A stretch of DNA of 64,000 nt from Trebonia sp035571275 (GTDB lineage: Bacteria > Actinomycetota > Actinomycetes > Streptosporangiales > Streptosporangiaceae): the NCBI GenBank assembly GCA_035571275.1, contig DATMKQ010000140.1:7815-71814 (forward strand). The letters are read 5' to 3'. Position 1 is the first letter of the stretch. Each line of letters starts with the position of its first letter. The translations under genes were made by a program, and so were the position numbers. The notes beneath the pieces were generated by a model. That model did no database searches. It saw nothing but the letters and a program-made list of their open reading frames with translations, and was not told the DNA's origin. Of the stretch, positions 51,148-59,752 are shown one piece after another.

Positions 51148-51832
51148 ATGACTCAGTTCACGCATGACACGGTGCCCACCCAGTACGCCGAGGGCGGCGG
51201 TATACGTTTCGCGTACCGCCGGTTCGGGCTCCCCGGACGTCCTCCGCTCGTGTTTTTCCAGCACTTCATGGGCACCCTGGATGACCATGACCCCGCTCTG
51301 AGCGATGCCTTCGCGAGCGACCGCGAGGTCATCTTGTTCGACAACGCCGGGGTGGCGGCCTCCAGCGGGACCGTGCCCGACACCATCGAGGCCATGGCCC
51401 GCGACGCGATCAGTTTCACCGACGCGCTCGGACTGGACACCATCGACGTCGTGGCCCACTCGATGGGCGGCCTGGTCGCCCAGGAGGTCGCCCTCGCCCG
51501 CCCCGACTTGGTGCGCCGCCTGCTGCTGGTCGGCACCGGGCCGCGGGGCGGTGAAGGCATCGGTGCCACGCCAGTCTGGGTCGCGGAGCTGTTCACCCGC
51601 AAGTACGAGCAGCAGGAGGACATGTGGCTGCCGATCCTGTTCGCCCCGACCCAGACCAGCCAGGCAGCCGGGCGTGCCTACGTCGAGCGCATCGTGGCCC
51701 GCGCCGACCGCGACACGCCCGTCTCCGACCAGTCCATCGCCGCCCAGAGAGCGGCGCTCGCGGCTTACGGCGCCGCCAAGGACCCACATCGGACTGTTTG
51801 TCCGCCACGCGCGCATCTTCCTTGACGACTAG
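51148..51832 (+). pseudogene. Alpha/beta hydrolase, internally deleted and frameshifted
   Basis: From the ATG at 51148 the protein runs normally through VFFQHFMGTLDDHDP, the nucleophile elbow AHSMGGL and LVGTGPRGGEG to about residue 213 (AYGAAKD). The reading frame then ends in an alien tail (PHRTVCPPRAHLP). The true C-terminal end, LFVRHARIFLDD and a stop at 51830-51832, follows at once in another frame. The segment that carries the third catalytic Asp and His, about 50-60 residues, is missing, so an internal deletion with frameshift inactivated the gene. Confidence 0.8.
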
Positions 51833-51865
51833 CGCCTCACGCGCGTAGCTGTCGCCGGGAACGAC

Positions 51866-54697
51866 CTAAGGAACGGTCCGGCTTGCCGCGCTTTCGTGTG
51901 CTGGCGGTGGCGCGCTGGGGCGGGCGATAACGTCGCGTAGCTGGTGGCGGCTGGCCACTCCGAGCTTGGGATAGGACCGGTACAGGTGCGAGCTGACCGT
52001 GCGCGGTGAGAGGTAGAGGCGGTCACCGATCTCGCGGTCCGTCAGGCCGTCGCTGGCCAGGCGGACGATCTGGCGTTGCTGGGGGGTGAGCTCCGCGAGG
52101 GCATCAGGTTTGCTGGCCGCGCCGGTAACCGACACTCCGCAGGCTCGCAGCTCGGCCTGGGCGCGCAGCGCCCATGACCGTGCACCTAGTCGCTGGAAGG
52201 TGCTCAGGGCTTCGGCCAGGACGGCCTTGGCGTCGTTGATCCGGCGGCGACGGCGCAGCCATTCGGCGTGGTCGAGGCGAAGCTGTGCGCGCTCGAAGGG
52301 CCACTGGTCCCCGGCCGGGTCGCAGAGCGCCTTGTCGAAATGGGCTTCGGCCCCATCTGGACCGGCGAGGATGCCGCGGGCGCGGGCGATGAGCTGCTCG
52401 AGCCGGGCAGAACCCCTTCCGTCGAGGCGGCTGAGTGCGTGCTCGATGACGTCGCCGCCTTCGATCCGCCGGTCGGCGTGGACCGCGGCGACGGCGAGGT
52501 CGGCCACACCGAGGTAGGAGGCGTAGTTGTGCAGCGGCGTGCCGTCCTCGCCGAACAGCCCGCGGAGCTGGGTGAACGCCTGGAGGTAGCTGCCGTCGGC
52601 GAGAGCCGCGAGGCCGATGGCACGCCGGGCCCTGGCGGCCACCAGCCCGCATTCGGCTGGATCGACGGTGGCGAGCGCCCTGGCGGCATGCCAGCGCGCC
52701 GCGCCAGAGTCGGCGCGCAGGGCGTGGACGGTAGCGGTGATCACGTCAGCAGACGCAGCGACGATATCCATGTGGCCCGCCTCGGCAATCCCGGCGGCCT
52801 CGGCGGCAACCTCCAGCGCCTCGTCCCAGCGCCCTGTGTCGATATAAGCCCACCCCAACACGGTCAGGCTCCCGCCGCTGGTACCCCGCACGCCGGGAGC
52901 CCGGAGCCGCTCCATGGCGTCTTGCAGCAAGGTGATCGCCAGGTCGGATTCGTCCAGAAGCCATGCGGCGGAAGCTATCCGCCACAAAGAGGGCTCTTCA
53001 ACGGCCGAGGCAGCGATCTTGCGCAAGTGCGGGAGGAGCTGGTTCCTGCCGCCGATCGGGTCGGCGCTGGCGCGTATCCAGAGTCTCAGCACGTCGACAT
53101 CACTGCCCGGGAGCTGTCCTGGAGGCGGCGGATCCTGGCGTTCCAGCAGGCCGAGAGTCTGGCTGACGGCCTGGCGGCTGGCGGGCATCCCGGACTGGTA
53201 GGCGACAGTGGCCGCACTCCCGAGCGCGTCCCAGGCGAGGGCGGGCAGGTCACGTGATGCCTCTTCGGCGACGGAGATGAGCGCTGAAAGCGCGACGGTG
53301 CGCCGCCCTGACCAGGCCAGCGCCCACGCCGCGTCGTGGCGGGCAGTCAGCCGCAGTTCCGGGTTCGCCGTGACCGCCAGGGCACGGGTGGCGAGCTCCT
53401 GCACCCAGTCCCCCTGGCCAGTGGGAACAGCGGCAGACGCGGCGGCTACCAGCCTGCGTGCCTGGTCTGCGCGGTCGGGGCTGAGTTCGGCCGCGCGTTC
53501 CATCGCCAGCGCGGCGGCGATCGCACCGCCGCGGCGTTGCGCCTGGGCTGCAGTGGCCTCCAGCAGCGAAGCGACGTGCTCGTCCGGTTGCAGGGCCGCG
53601 GCGGCCAGGTGCCAGGCTTGCCGGTCTGGCTGGTCGTGCAGGGCCTGCGCGAGCTCGCGGTGCGCTGCGGCCCGCCGCGCGAAGGGGGCGGAATGGTAGA
53701 TGGCGGAGCGGACGAGCGGATGGGAGAACTGCAGACCAGTCCTGTTCACCTTTACCAGGCCCAGTTGCTCGGCCGGCGTCAGCGCCGCCGCGTCTAGTCC
53801 GGCGCCGTGGCTCGCGGCTACGCGCAGGTCCGGGCCATCAGCCACGGCGGCCAGCAGCAGCGCGGCTTGCGCCTGCTCGGGCAGGGAAGCGAACCGGGAG
53901 GTGATAACGGCGCTCAGCCGGTCGGTCAGGGGCAGCGGCTCGGCGGCCCACCGCCTGCTGGCGGCAGGATTGTTCGCGATCACCTTAGCCAGCTCGATCA
54001 GCGCCATGGGATTACCCGCAGCTTGGGCGAGCACCTGCAGCCTCGCGCGGCCACGGGGAGGGCGAGGCTGCCCGTCCAGCAAGAGGCCGGCGTCCGCCGT
54101 CGACAGCGGATCAAGATGCAGCTCGGAAAAGCCCCGGTCAAAGCCGGAAGGCGGGGCCTGTCCCCGGGCGCCCACCAGCAGCACGACCCGCTCTGCGTCC
54201 AGGCGGCTTCCGACGAAGGCCAGCGCCTCCAGCGAGCTGCGGTCCAGCCAGTGGACATCGTCGGCGACCACAAGGACCGGGGACCGTTCGGACAAATCCG
54301 AGAGCAGGGTAAGGACGGCCACTCCGGTCAGCAGCGGGTCGGGGGCGACCGGATCCGCGGCCAGGCCCAGCGCTCCCATCAGCGCCTGGGCCTGCCGGGC
54401 GGGCAGGTCGGCGGCACCGGACAGCACCGGCCGCAGGAGCTGATGCAGCCCGGCGAACGCGAGTGTGGACTCCGATTCGCGGCCGGTGACGGACAGCACC
54501 CGCTGGCCCGCCGACCGGGCCCGTCCGGCCGCGTCGGCCAGCAGCACGGTCTTGCCCATCCCCGCTTCACCCGTGACGACCAGCACTTGGCCGGCCAGCG
54601 GGACATGATCCACCATTCCGCGCAGCCGGGCCAGCGCGTCTTCCCGGCCGATGACGCGGGCCGGCTGTTGTGCGGGGAGTTCACCAGGACCTGGCAT
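51866..54697 (-). CDS. LuxR-family LAL regulator with AAA ATPase domain, copy 2
   Basis: 943 residues from the ATG at 54697 (AAAGGA at suitable distance; a longer frame to 54898 is not needed). Walker A GEAGMGKTVLL, Walker B LVVADDVHWLD, C-terminal HTH ELTPQQRQIVRLASDGLTDREIGDRLYLSPRTVSSHL. Paralogue of copy 1 along the whole length and even in the leader, but inverted. The two bracket 3.7 kb of accessory genes. Confidence 0.93.
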   Translation of the reverse strand: MPGPGELPAQQPARVIGREDALARLRGMVDHVPLAGQVLVVTGEAGMGKTVLLADAAGRARSAGQRVLSVTGRESESTLAFAGLHQLLRPVLSGAADLPARQAQALMGALGLAADPVAPDPLLTGVAVLTLLSDLSERSPVLVVADDVHWLDRSSLEALAFVGSRLDAERVVLLVGARGQAPPSGFDRGFSELHLDPLSTADAGLLLDGQPRPPRGRARLQVLAQAAGNPMALIELAKVIANNPAASRRWAAEPLPLTDRLSAVITSRFASLPEQAQAALLLAAVADGPDLRVAASHGAGLDAAALTPAEQLGLVKVNRTGLQFSHPLVRSAIYHSAPFARRAAAHRELAQALHDQPDRQAWHLAAAALQPDEHVASLLEATAAQAQRRGGAIAAALAMERAAELSPDRADQARRLVAAASAAVPTGQGDWVQELATRALAVTANPELRLTARHDAAWALAWSGRRTVALSALISVAEEASRDLPALAWDALGSAATVAYQSGMPASRQAVSQTLGLLERQDPPPPGQLPGSDVDVLRLWIRASADPIGGRNQLLPHLRKIAASAVEEPSLWRIASAAWLLDESDLAITLLQDAMERLRAPGVRGTSGGSLTVLGWAYIDTGRWDEALEVAAEAAGIAEAGHMDIVAASADVITATVHALRADSGAARWHAARALATVDPAECGLVAARARRAIGLAALADGSYLQAFTQLRGLFGEDGTPLHNYASYLGVADLAVAAVHADRRIEGGDVIEHALSRLDGRGSARLEQLIARARGILAGPDGAEAHFDKALCDPAGDQWPFERAQLRLDHAEWLRRRRRINDAKAVLAEALSTFQRLGARSWALRAQAELRACGVSVTGAASKPDALAELTPQQRQIVRLASDGLTDREIGDRLYLSPRTVSSHLYRSYPKLGVASRHQLRDVIARPSAPPPAHESAASRTVP

Positions 54698-54800
54698 GTG
54701 CCTGTCCTTTCGGCCAGTGCGTTGCGAAAACGCCGTCCCCAGGCTCAACAGCGATTGCGGCCCAAGCATGCCTTCAGGCGCCAAAAGTGCAGTAGCGCCA

Positions 54801-54819
54801 CGGATACCGTTCGTGCCTG
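54801..54819 (+). promoter_or_regulatory. CGGATACC motif upstream of alpha/beta-hydrolase (copy C)
   Basis: CGGATACC, five bases, TGCCTG; 84 bp ahead of the ATG at 54885, in the divergent region between LAL copy 2 and the hydrolase gene. Confidence 0.5.
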
Positions 54820-54884
54820 TCCGGAGGCCACAGTGATGAAGGGGCCAGGCGTCACCACTGCAAGCACAAACGATGAGGATCGCG

Positions 54885-55718
54885 ATGCCCTTTGTCACTG
54901 TGGGGCGGGAGAATTCAGCCGTTATCCGGATCTATTACGAGGACCATGGGTCTGGTCCTCCCGTCGTGCTGGTCCACGGATACGCACTGAACGGGCATTC
55001 ATGGGAAAAACAGGAGACGGCCCTGCTCGCCGCCGGGCACCGGGTGATCACCTACGACCGGCGGGGTTTCGGCGCCTCAAGCAGGCCAAGCACCGGATAT
55101 GACTTCGATACGCTGGCCGACGATCTTGACGTCCTGCTCAACAGGCTTGACCTCCGCGCAGTGGTGCTGGCAGGGTTCGCCATGGGAACCGGTGAGGTAA
55201 CCCGCTACCTGGCCGCTCATGGCTCAGCGCGGGTCAAGGCAGCCGTGCTGGTGGCGCCGCTGCTGCCCTTCCTGCTCAAGACCAACGACAGCCCGGAGGG
55301 TATCGAGCGGAGCGTTTTCGACGGCATCACGGCGCGAATCGCCACTGACCGCCCGGCGGCGATGAAAGACTTCCTTGACCGCTCCTACAACATCGATCTC
55401 CTCGACGCCAGCCGGGTCAGCGACCAGGCATGGCAGAACAGCTTTTACGTGGCCATCTCCGCATCGGCCCAGGCCGCGCTCCGCTGCGTCACAGCCTGCC
55501 TTGAAGACTTCCGCGGCGATCTCGCCAGGATCAGCATCCCCGTCCTGGTAATCCACGGCGACCAGGATCGGGTACTGCCCTACGAGGCCACTAGCCGACG
55601 GCTCCCCGCGTTGCTGAAGAACGCGCGTTCCATCGTCATCGCAGGCGGGCCGCACGCGATCATCTGGACGCACGCCGACGAGGTCAACCGGGCACTGCTC
55701 GACTTCATCGCCATCTGA
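54885..55718 (+). CDS. Chloroperoxidase/arylesterase-like alpha/beta hydrolase lacking the nucleophile Ser
   Basis: 277 residues from the ATG at 54885, preceded by GAGGA (ATG at 54873 is possible). Strong resemblance to non-haem chloroperoxidase-type hydrolases: YYEDHGSGPPVVLVHGYALNGHSWEKQ, ITYDRRGFGASS, then GFAMGTGEVTRYL where relatives have GFSMGTGEVTRYL. Codon GCC at 55180-55182 is the replacement. The Asp (HGDQDRVLP) and His (GGPHAI) of the triad remain. Ordinary esterase or perhydrolase activity is therefore not expected. Confidence 0.88.
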   Translation: MPFVTVGRENSAVIRIYYEDHGSGPPVVLVHGYALNGHSWEKQETALLAAGHRVITYDRRGFGASSRPSTGYDFDTLADDLDVLLNRLDLRAVVLAGFAMGTGEVTRYLAAHGSARVKAAVLVAPLLPFLLKTNDSPEGIERSVFDGITARIATDRPAAMKDFLDRSYNIDLLDASRVSDQAWQNSFYVAISASAQAALRCVTACLEDFRGDLARISIPVLVIHGDQDRVLPYEATSRRLPALLKNARSIVIAGGPHAIIWTHADEVNRALLDFIAI

Positions 55719-55739
55719 GCCGGGCCCGCAGACCGCAAC

Positions 55740-56023
55740 AGCGGGACGGTAAACCGCCCACGGTCAGGGTTACCGTGCCGAACGGCCGGTCCTCGATCAG
55801 GTGGCGTAGCGCCTCGGGGGCCTGCTAGTACGGGTCGTGGGCGGGCGCGATCTGGCCGCTGGCGATACCGGTGCAAGCCGGCCAGCACGGTGCGGTCCAG
55901 CGGGGTCACACCCGCTGAGGTCACCCGCACCAGGGCCTGGCCGGTTCGAGGCCGCGGCTCCGGAATGTCGACGAGCCGCAGCGCCTCGTAACCGCCGCGC
56001 TCAGCAGCGTGCATGGCCTTCAC
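55740..56023 (-). pseudogene. Remnant of a zinc-type alcohol dehydrogenase/quinone reductase
   Basis: The minus strand starts at 56023 with MKAMHAAERGGYEALRLVDIPEPRP and LVRVTSAGVTPLDRTVLAGL, the N-terminus of an MDR-family oxidoreductase. About 48 codons in, the sequence jumps to its C-terminal end in another frame: IASGQIAPAHDPY, a stop, and APEALRHLIEDRPFGTVTLTV. Roughly 250 middle residues are gone, including the cofactor domain. Confidence 0.75.
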
Positions 56024-56094
56024 CGGTTGCCTCCGTGGGCGAGTTGGGACACGGAAGGAGCGCGGCAGGCCCGCGCTCGGCCATCGGAGCTCGG

Positions 56095-57843
56095 CTATCG
56101 GATTGGGGAAAGCTCAGCGCCAGCGAGTTCCGCGTAGACCAGGAACCCGAATGGATCAGACAACTGGCGCTGCTCCATCAGCCGGTACAGAACCGCTTGC
56201 CGGAGCTCAGCTAGTTCGCTGCTGTCCGGATGACGGAGCAGGCCCGGGCTGAGGATTTCCAGCGCGAGAGCCAGGTCGCCCTGATCGGCGAGGGTCGCGG
56301 CGGCGGTGACGAATGCGTCCGCTTGTTCGCCCGCCAGCAGGTCGAGAGCCGCCGCTGTTTCTTCCTGGCTGCGCGGGTCGAGGCCCTGCCCGTCTGGCTG
56401 CCAGTACCCGGTGCGCTGGTGATAGAGCCGGGCGATGAAGTTGTCCCGGCTGACCAGGTACGGCACGACCGCTGCGGGGTGATCGCGGAGCAAGGCGGGC
56501 AGATAAGCAAGGTCCAGGATGTGCGGTAGCGTCATGCCTTCGCCGATCCTGGCCAGCGCAAACTCGTGCAACTCGGTGAGAGCGGGCTCCAGGCCCATCA
56601 GGGCACCGATGGTGAAGTTCTCCGTCAGCGTGGTGTGGCCCTCCAGGAGCATCCGCGGGGCTAGCTCGCGGATGTACCGCTGTGTTTCCAGCAGTCCCTC
56701 CGGTGAGCCCTCGGCGGTGAACGGGACGCCGACGTAGGGCATCAGCACGTCCCCGGTGAACAGCAGCCCGCTGGCGGGCAGGTGCACCATCAGCGCGTCG
56801 GGCGTCTCGCCACCCCGGACTGGAATGAGCGTGAACTCGGTGTCGCCGACGCCAATAGACGTCCGCTCGCTGATCAGCCGGTCCGGCTTCACGTCGGAGG
56901 CCGGGCTGGCACCGATTCCGGTCAGGTAGCGGGGAACGTGCCAGTGGCGCTGCCGCTCCGCTTCGGCGGGGAATCCCGCGGAGGCGATGACCTCGGTGTC
57001 TGGCCCGCGCACGGCCGCCGCGCCGCCGACGTGGTCGAAGTGAGCGTGCGTGAGGATGAGATGGCTGACGGGCGCACGGTCCTTCAGGCGAAGATCGGCC
57101 ATTGCGGCCAGCACGCGGTCTGGGCTGGTGCCCGCGTCGATGGCGACGACTCCCGCGCTCGTCTCGATGAACGCGAAGTCGCCAAAGTCATAGGACTGAG
57201 CCACGCGTACGCCCGGCGCAGGGCTGAGCATGCCCGGTGCGGACAACCGCATCCCGTCCCGCGCGGTCAGCGAAAAGCTGGTGAACATCGGCGGCTGGTC
57301 CGGCGCGGCAGGGCCGAGGCCCGACCGTCGCAGCGCCTCGGCCGCCCGCTCGTGCCGCCCGAGCACCGGGTAGGCACGGGCGAGCCCCTGGTACGCGGCG
57401 CGGAGCAAGAACGCGGGGAACTGGTCACGCGCCGCGAGTGCGAACTCCAGGTCCGCGACCACCTGGTCCGCCCGACCGGCATCGGCGGCGGCAACACCCG
57501 CCTCGGACGGGCCTACCCGGGGAAGCAGCCACGCCAGGGCAAGGCCGCGGAAGTACTGTGGCAGGCCCGGGTCCATGGCCGCCGCCTTGTCCAGCTGAGT
57601 TACCGCCGCGGCCACGTCATGGCCAGCGCGGACCCGGAAGAAGCCGGCCAGCGCCTGCGCCGTGGCGTCGGCAGGGTTCCGTTCGGACAGGTCCTGGAAG
57701 TACCTACTGCCCTCGGCGTCGGCGCGTGCCGTTACCAGCGCGGTGGCCAGGGCCACCAGAGTGCTCCTGTCTGCCCCCGGCCAGCTGCCCGCCTCCTTCA
57801 GCGATCCGAGCAAGCGATTGCGGGAAATTGGTTTTCCAGCCAC
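56095..57843 (-). CDS. Metallo-beta-lactamase-fold protein with alkyl-sulfatase-like domain
   Basis: 582 residues. An N-terminal helical TPR-like region (about 1-175), a metallo-beta-lactamase domain with HAHFDHVGG and LFTGDVLM, and a C-terminal dimerisation domain (LRDHPAAVVPYLVSRDNFIARLYHQRTGYWQP) like that of SdsA1-type alkyl sulfatases. The exact order differs from SdsA1, which lacks the N-terminal helical domain. Possible sulfate-ester hydrolase; substrate open. Co-directional with the next two upstream genes. Confidence 0.82.
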   Translation of the reverse strand: MAGKPISRNRLLGSLKEAGSWPGADRSTLVALATALVTARADAEGSRYFQDLSERNPADATAQALAGFFRVRAGHDVAAAVTQLDKAAAMDPGLPQYFRGLALAWLLPRVGPSEAGVAAADAGRADQVVADLEFALAARDQFPAFLLRAAYQGLARAYPVLGRHERAAEALRRSGLGPAAPDQPPMFTSFSLTARDGMRLSAPGMLSPAPGVRVAQSYDFGDFAFIETSAGVVAIDAGTSPDRVLAAMADLRLKDRAPVSHLILTHAHFDHVGGAAAVRGPDTEVIASAGFPAEAERQRHWHVPRYLTGIGASPASDVKPDRLISERTSIGVGDTEFTLIPVRGGETPDALMVHLPASGLLFTGDVLMPYVGVPFTAEGSPEGLLETQRYIRELAPRMLLEGHTTLTENFTIGALMGLEPALTELHEFALARIGEGMTLPHILDLAYLPALLRDHPAAVVPYLVSRDNFIARLYHQRTGYWQPDGQGLDPRSQEETAAALDLLAGEQADAFVTAAATLADQGDLALALEILSPGLLRHPDSSELAELRQAVLYRLMEQRQLSDPFGFLVYAELAGAELSPIR

Positions 57844-57867
57844 GGGATTTCCTTTCCGGAGACCAGT

Positions 57868-58719
57868 TCAGGCCTTTGCCGCCTGGGCCGAGAGCCACAG
57901 TGCGCCGGGGTTGACCCGATCCGGGTAGATCGCGAGCATCTGCCAGTACAGTTCCTCCGCCGTCGTGGTTTCCTTGTCGAGCCGGTCGAAGTCGCTGACG
58001 TACCGGCGGGTTTCATCGATGATTCGGGGGTTATCGTCGTTGCCGTAGCGTTTGTGTCCGGCTACGACGGCACGCGGATCCAGTGCCTCGATAATGTCGA
58101 GCGCCGCTAGCCAGTCCTGGCGCCCTTGAGAGCCTGATTCCGCCAGGTACTGGTGCACGCCGTTGTATACCGCGTCACCGGCGACGACCAGCCCTATTTC
58201 CGGTACGTGCAGGACCGTGGTGTCATCGGTGTCGGTGTGCCCGACGTTGACGGCGACCAGCTGACGGCCTTCCAGCTCGAAGGACAGACCGTCCAGCGGA
58301 TCGGCGACGGGGTTGTCATCGGGGATCTGGCCTGGGAACCGGGGTTGCCAGAATGTCTGGAGTACCTCCGGCGCTGACCACTTGCGCATGCCCGCGATGA
58401 CCGCTGGCGTTGCGACGGCCCGCACACCGGGGAAGCGCTCGCGGACCGCGCCGAGCCCGAACCAGTGGTCACCGTGCCCGTGGGTGATGTACACGGTGGT
58501 GAGGTTCTTTCCCGTGGTCGAGACCCAGTCAGCCACCGCCATGCCCTGCTCGACCGTCATGAGGGGGTCGACCAGGACGGCGTCATGCCGGCCGGAGATT
58601 AGGGTGGCCGATATCGGGCTCCAGGTTGAGCGGCGCTGGCCAGGCGGGACGTCCTTGCCTGCCATCGCGATGATCGGCGCAACGTAGACCTGATAGGTCA
58701 GCGATGTCTCACTCATCAT
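57868..58719 (-). CDS. Metallo-beta-lactamase-fold hydrolase
   Basis: 283 residues with the metal motif THGHGDHWFG near 80-89, GHTDTDDTTVLHVPEIGLVVAGDAVYN and the late His in AGHKRYGN. Quorum-quenching lactonase-, glyoxalase II- or hydrolase-like; no sure function. Between two hydrolase genes on the same strand, with gaps of 24 and 18 bp, so one operon is likely (59439 to 56095). Confidence 0.87.
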   Translation of the reverse strand: MMSETSLTYQVYVAPIIAMAGKDVPPGQRRSTWSPISATLISGRHDAVLVDPLMTVEQGMAVADWVSTTGKNLTTVYITHGHGDHWFGLGAVRERFPGVRAVATPAVIAGMRKWSAPEVLQTFWQPRFPGQIPDDNPVADPLDGLSFELEGRQLVAVNVGHTDTDDTTVLHVPEIGLVVAGDAVYNGVHQYLAESGSQGRQDWLAALDIIEALDPRAVVAGHKRYGNDDNPRIIDETRRYVSDFDRLDKETTTAEELYWQMLAIYPDRVNPGALWLSAQAAKA

Positions 58720-58737
58720 GATGTGCTCCTTGCCGGT

Positions 58738-59439
58738 CTAGCTCGTAACCGGCACGGCTTCGGCCGCCGCCTTGATGAGCTCGGCCACATCGCCGGGATG
58801 GGAGACCATCGCGACGTGGCTGGAGGGGATCTCGACGGTGGTGGCGCCCATGCGGCTGGCGAACAGGCGCTCGGCATCGGGCGGTAGCGCCTGGTCGTCG
58901 GTGGCGACCAGATACCAGGACGGCAGCGTTTTCCAGGCCGGGACGCCGATCACCGCGCCGAAGACGGAGCTGGCCAGGGGTTGCTGCACGGCGTACATCA
59001 CCTTTGCCTGGACCGGGTCGACGTCGGCGGCGAAATGGCGGACGAAGTCGTCCTCGGAGAGCCAGGCGAAGCCCTGCCCGTCGGTGACCAAGTGCGCCAG
59101 CGCCGGGGTCACTGGTCCCTGAGACAGCAGCGCGCTCAGTGATTCGCCCTGATCAAGGCCGAACGCGGCGACGTAGACCAGGCCGGCCACGTTCGGCGCG
59201 TCCGCGCCCAGGGCGGTCATGACCTGGCCGCCGTAGGAGTGTCCGGCAACGATGGTCGGGCCGTCCTGAAGGTCCAGCACCTGCCGCAGCCGGGCGACGT
59301 CATCGGCCAACGCGGTCAGCGGGAACTGCGGTGCGGTGACGTGGTAGCCGTCGGCCTGCAGGCGCTCGATGACGCCGCTCCAACTGGAGCCGTCGGCCCA
59401 TGCGCCGTGGACAAGCACGATGTTCGGTCGAGGATTCAT
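58738..59439 (-). CDS. Alpha/beta hydrolase (EstC-like)
   Basis: 233 residues from the ATG at 59439 with IVLVHGAWADGSSWSGVIERLQADGYHV (oxyanion hole), nucleophile VAGHSYGGQVM, Asp in ATDDQALPP and His in SSHVAMVSHP. Same subfamily as the secreted hydrolase encoded divergently at 59753. Probably first gene of the 59439-56095 operon. A longer frame to 59475 is unneeded. Confidence 0.9.
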   Translation of the reverse strand: MNPRPNIVLVHGAWADGSSWSGVIERLQADGYHVTAPQFPLTALADDVARLRQVLDLQDGPTIVAGHSYGGQVMTALGADAPNVAGLVYVAAFGLDQGESLSALLSQGPVTPALAHLVTDGQGFAWLSEDDFVRHFAADVDPVQAKVMYAVQQPLASSVFGAVIGVPAWKTLPSWYLVATDDQALPPDAERLFASRMGATTVEIPSSHVAMVSHPGDVAELIKAAAEAVPVTS

Positions 59440-59752
59440 CTCGGTGATCCCTTCGTGGTCGGGTCTTAATGCCATCCTGCGAAGCGAACCTCAGGCGCGG
59501 TATACGTAACGTCACTGCACTTTGCGGGAGCGTGCCGCCCGGGCGAATCCGGTCCACCAGGCGTCAACGGTCGATCAGCCCGCTCACCGAGTTCTTGCAA
59601 ATTTAATTTCGATAGTCATCGACAGAAATGCAGTGGCGCTTCTGATACCCCACTGCCAGCTTCCAGCCGCACAGTCGAAGCAGGGGACTTTCTTTTACGC
59701 CTTTCCAAAGCGACCGAACGGACGCTGGGCATCCCCGGAGCAGGAGAACACA

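Noticed and set aside
44909..54697. LAL-gene pair read as the ends of a composite transposon
   Set aside because: No transposase, no terminal inverted repeats at the outer ends; the repeats are full regulator genes.
55580..56023. Intact 147-residue protein on the minus strand
   Set aside because: Only its first 48 residues match an MDR oxidoreductase. The rest is out-of-frame sequence that runs antisense into the hydrolase gene.
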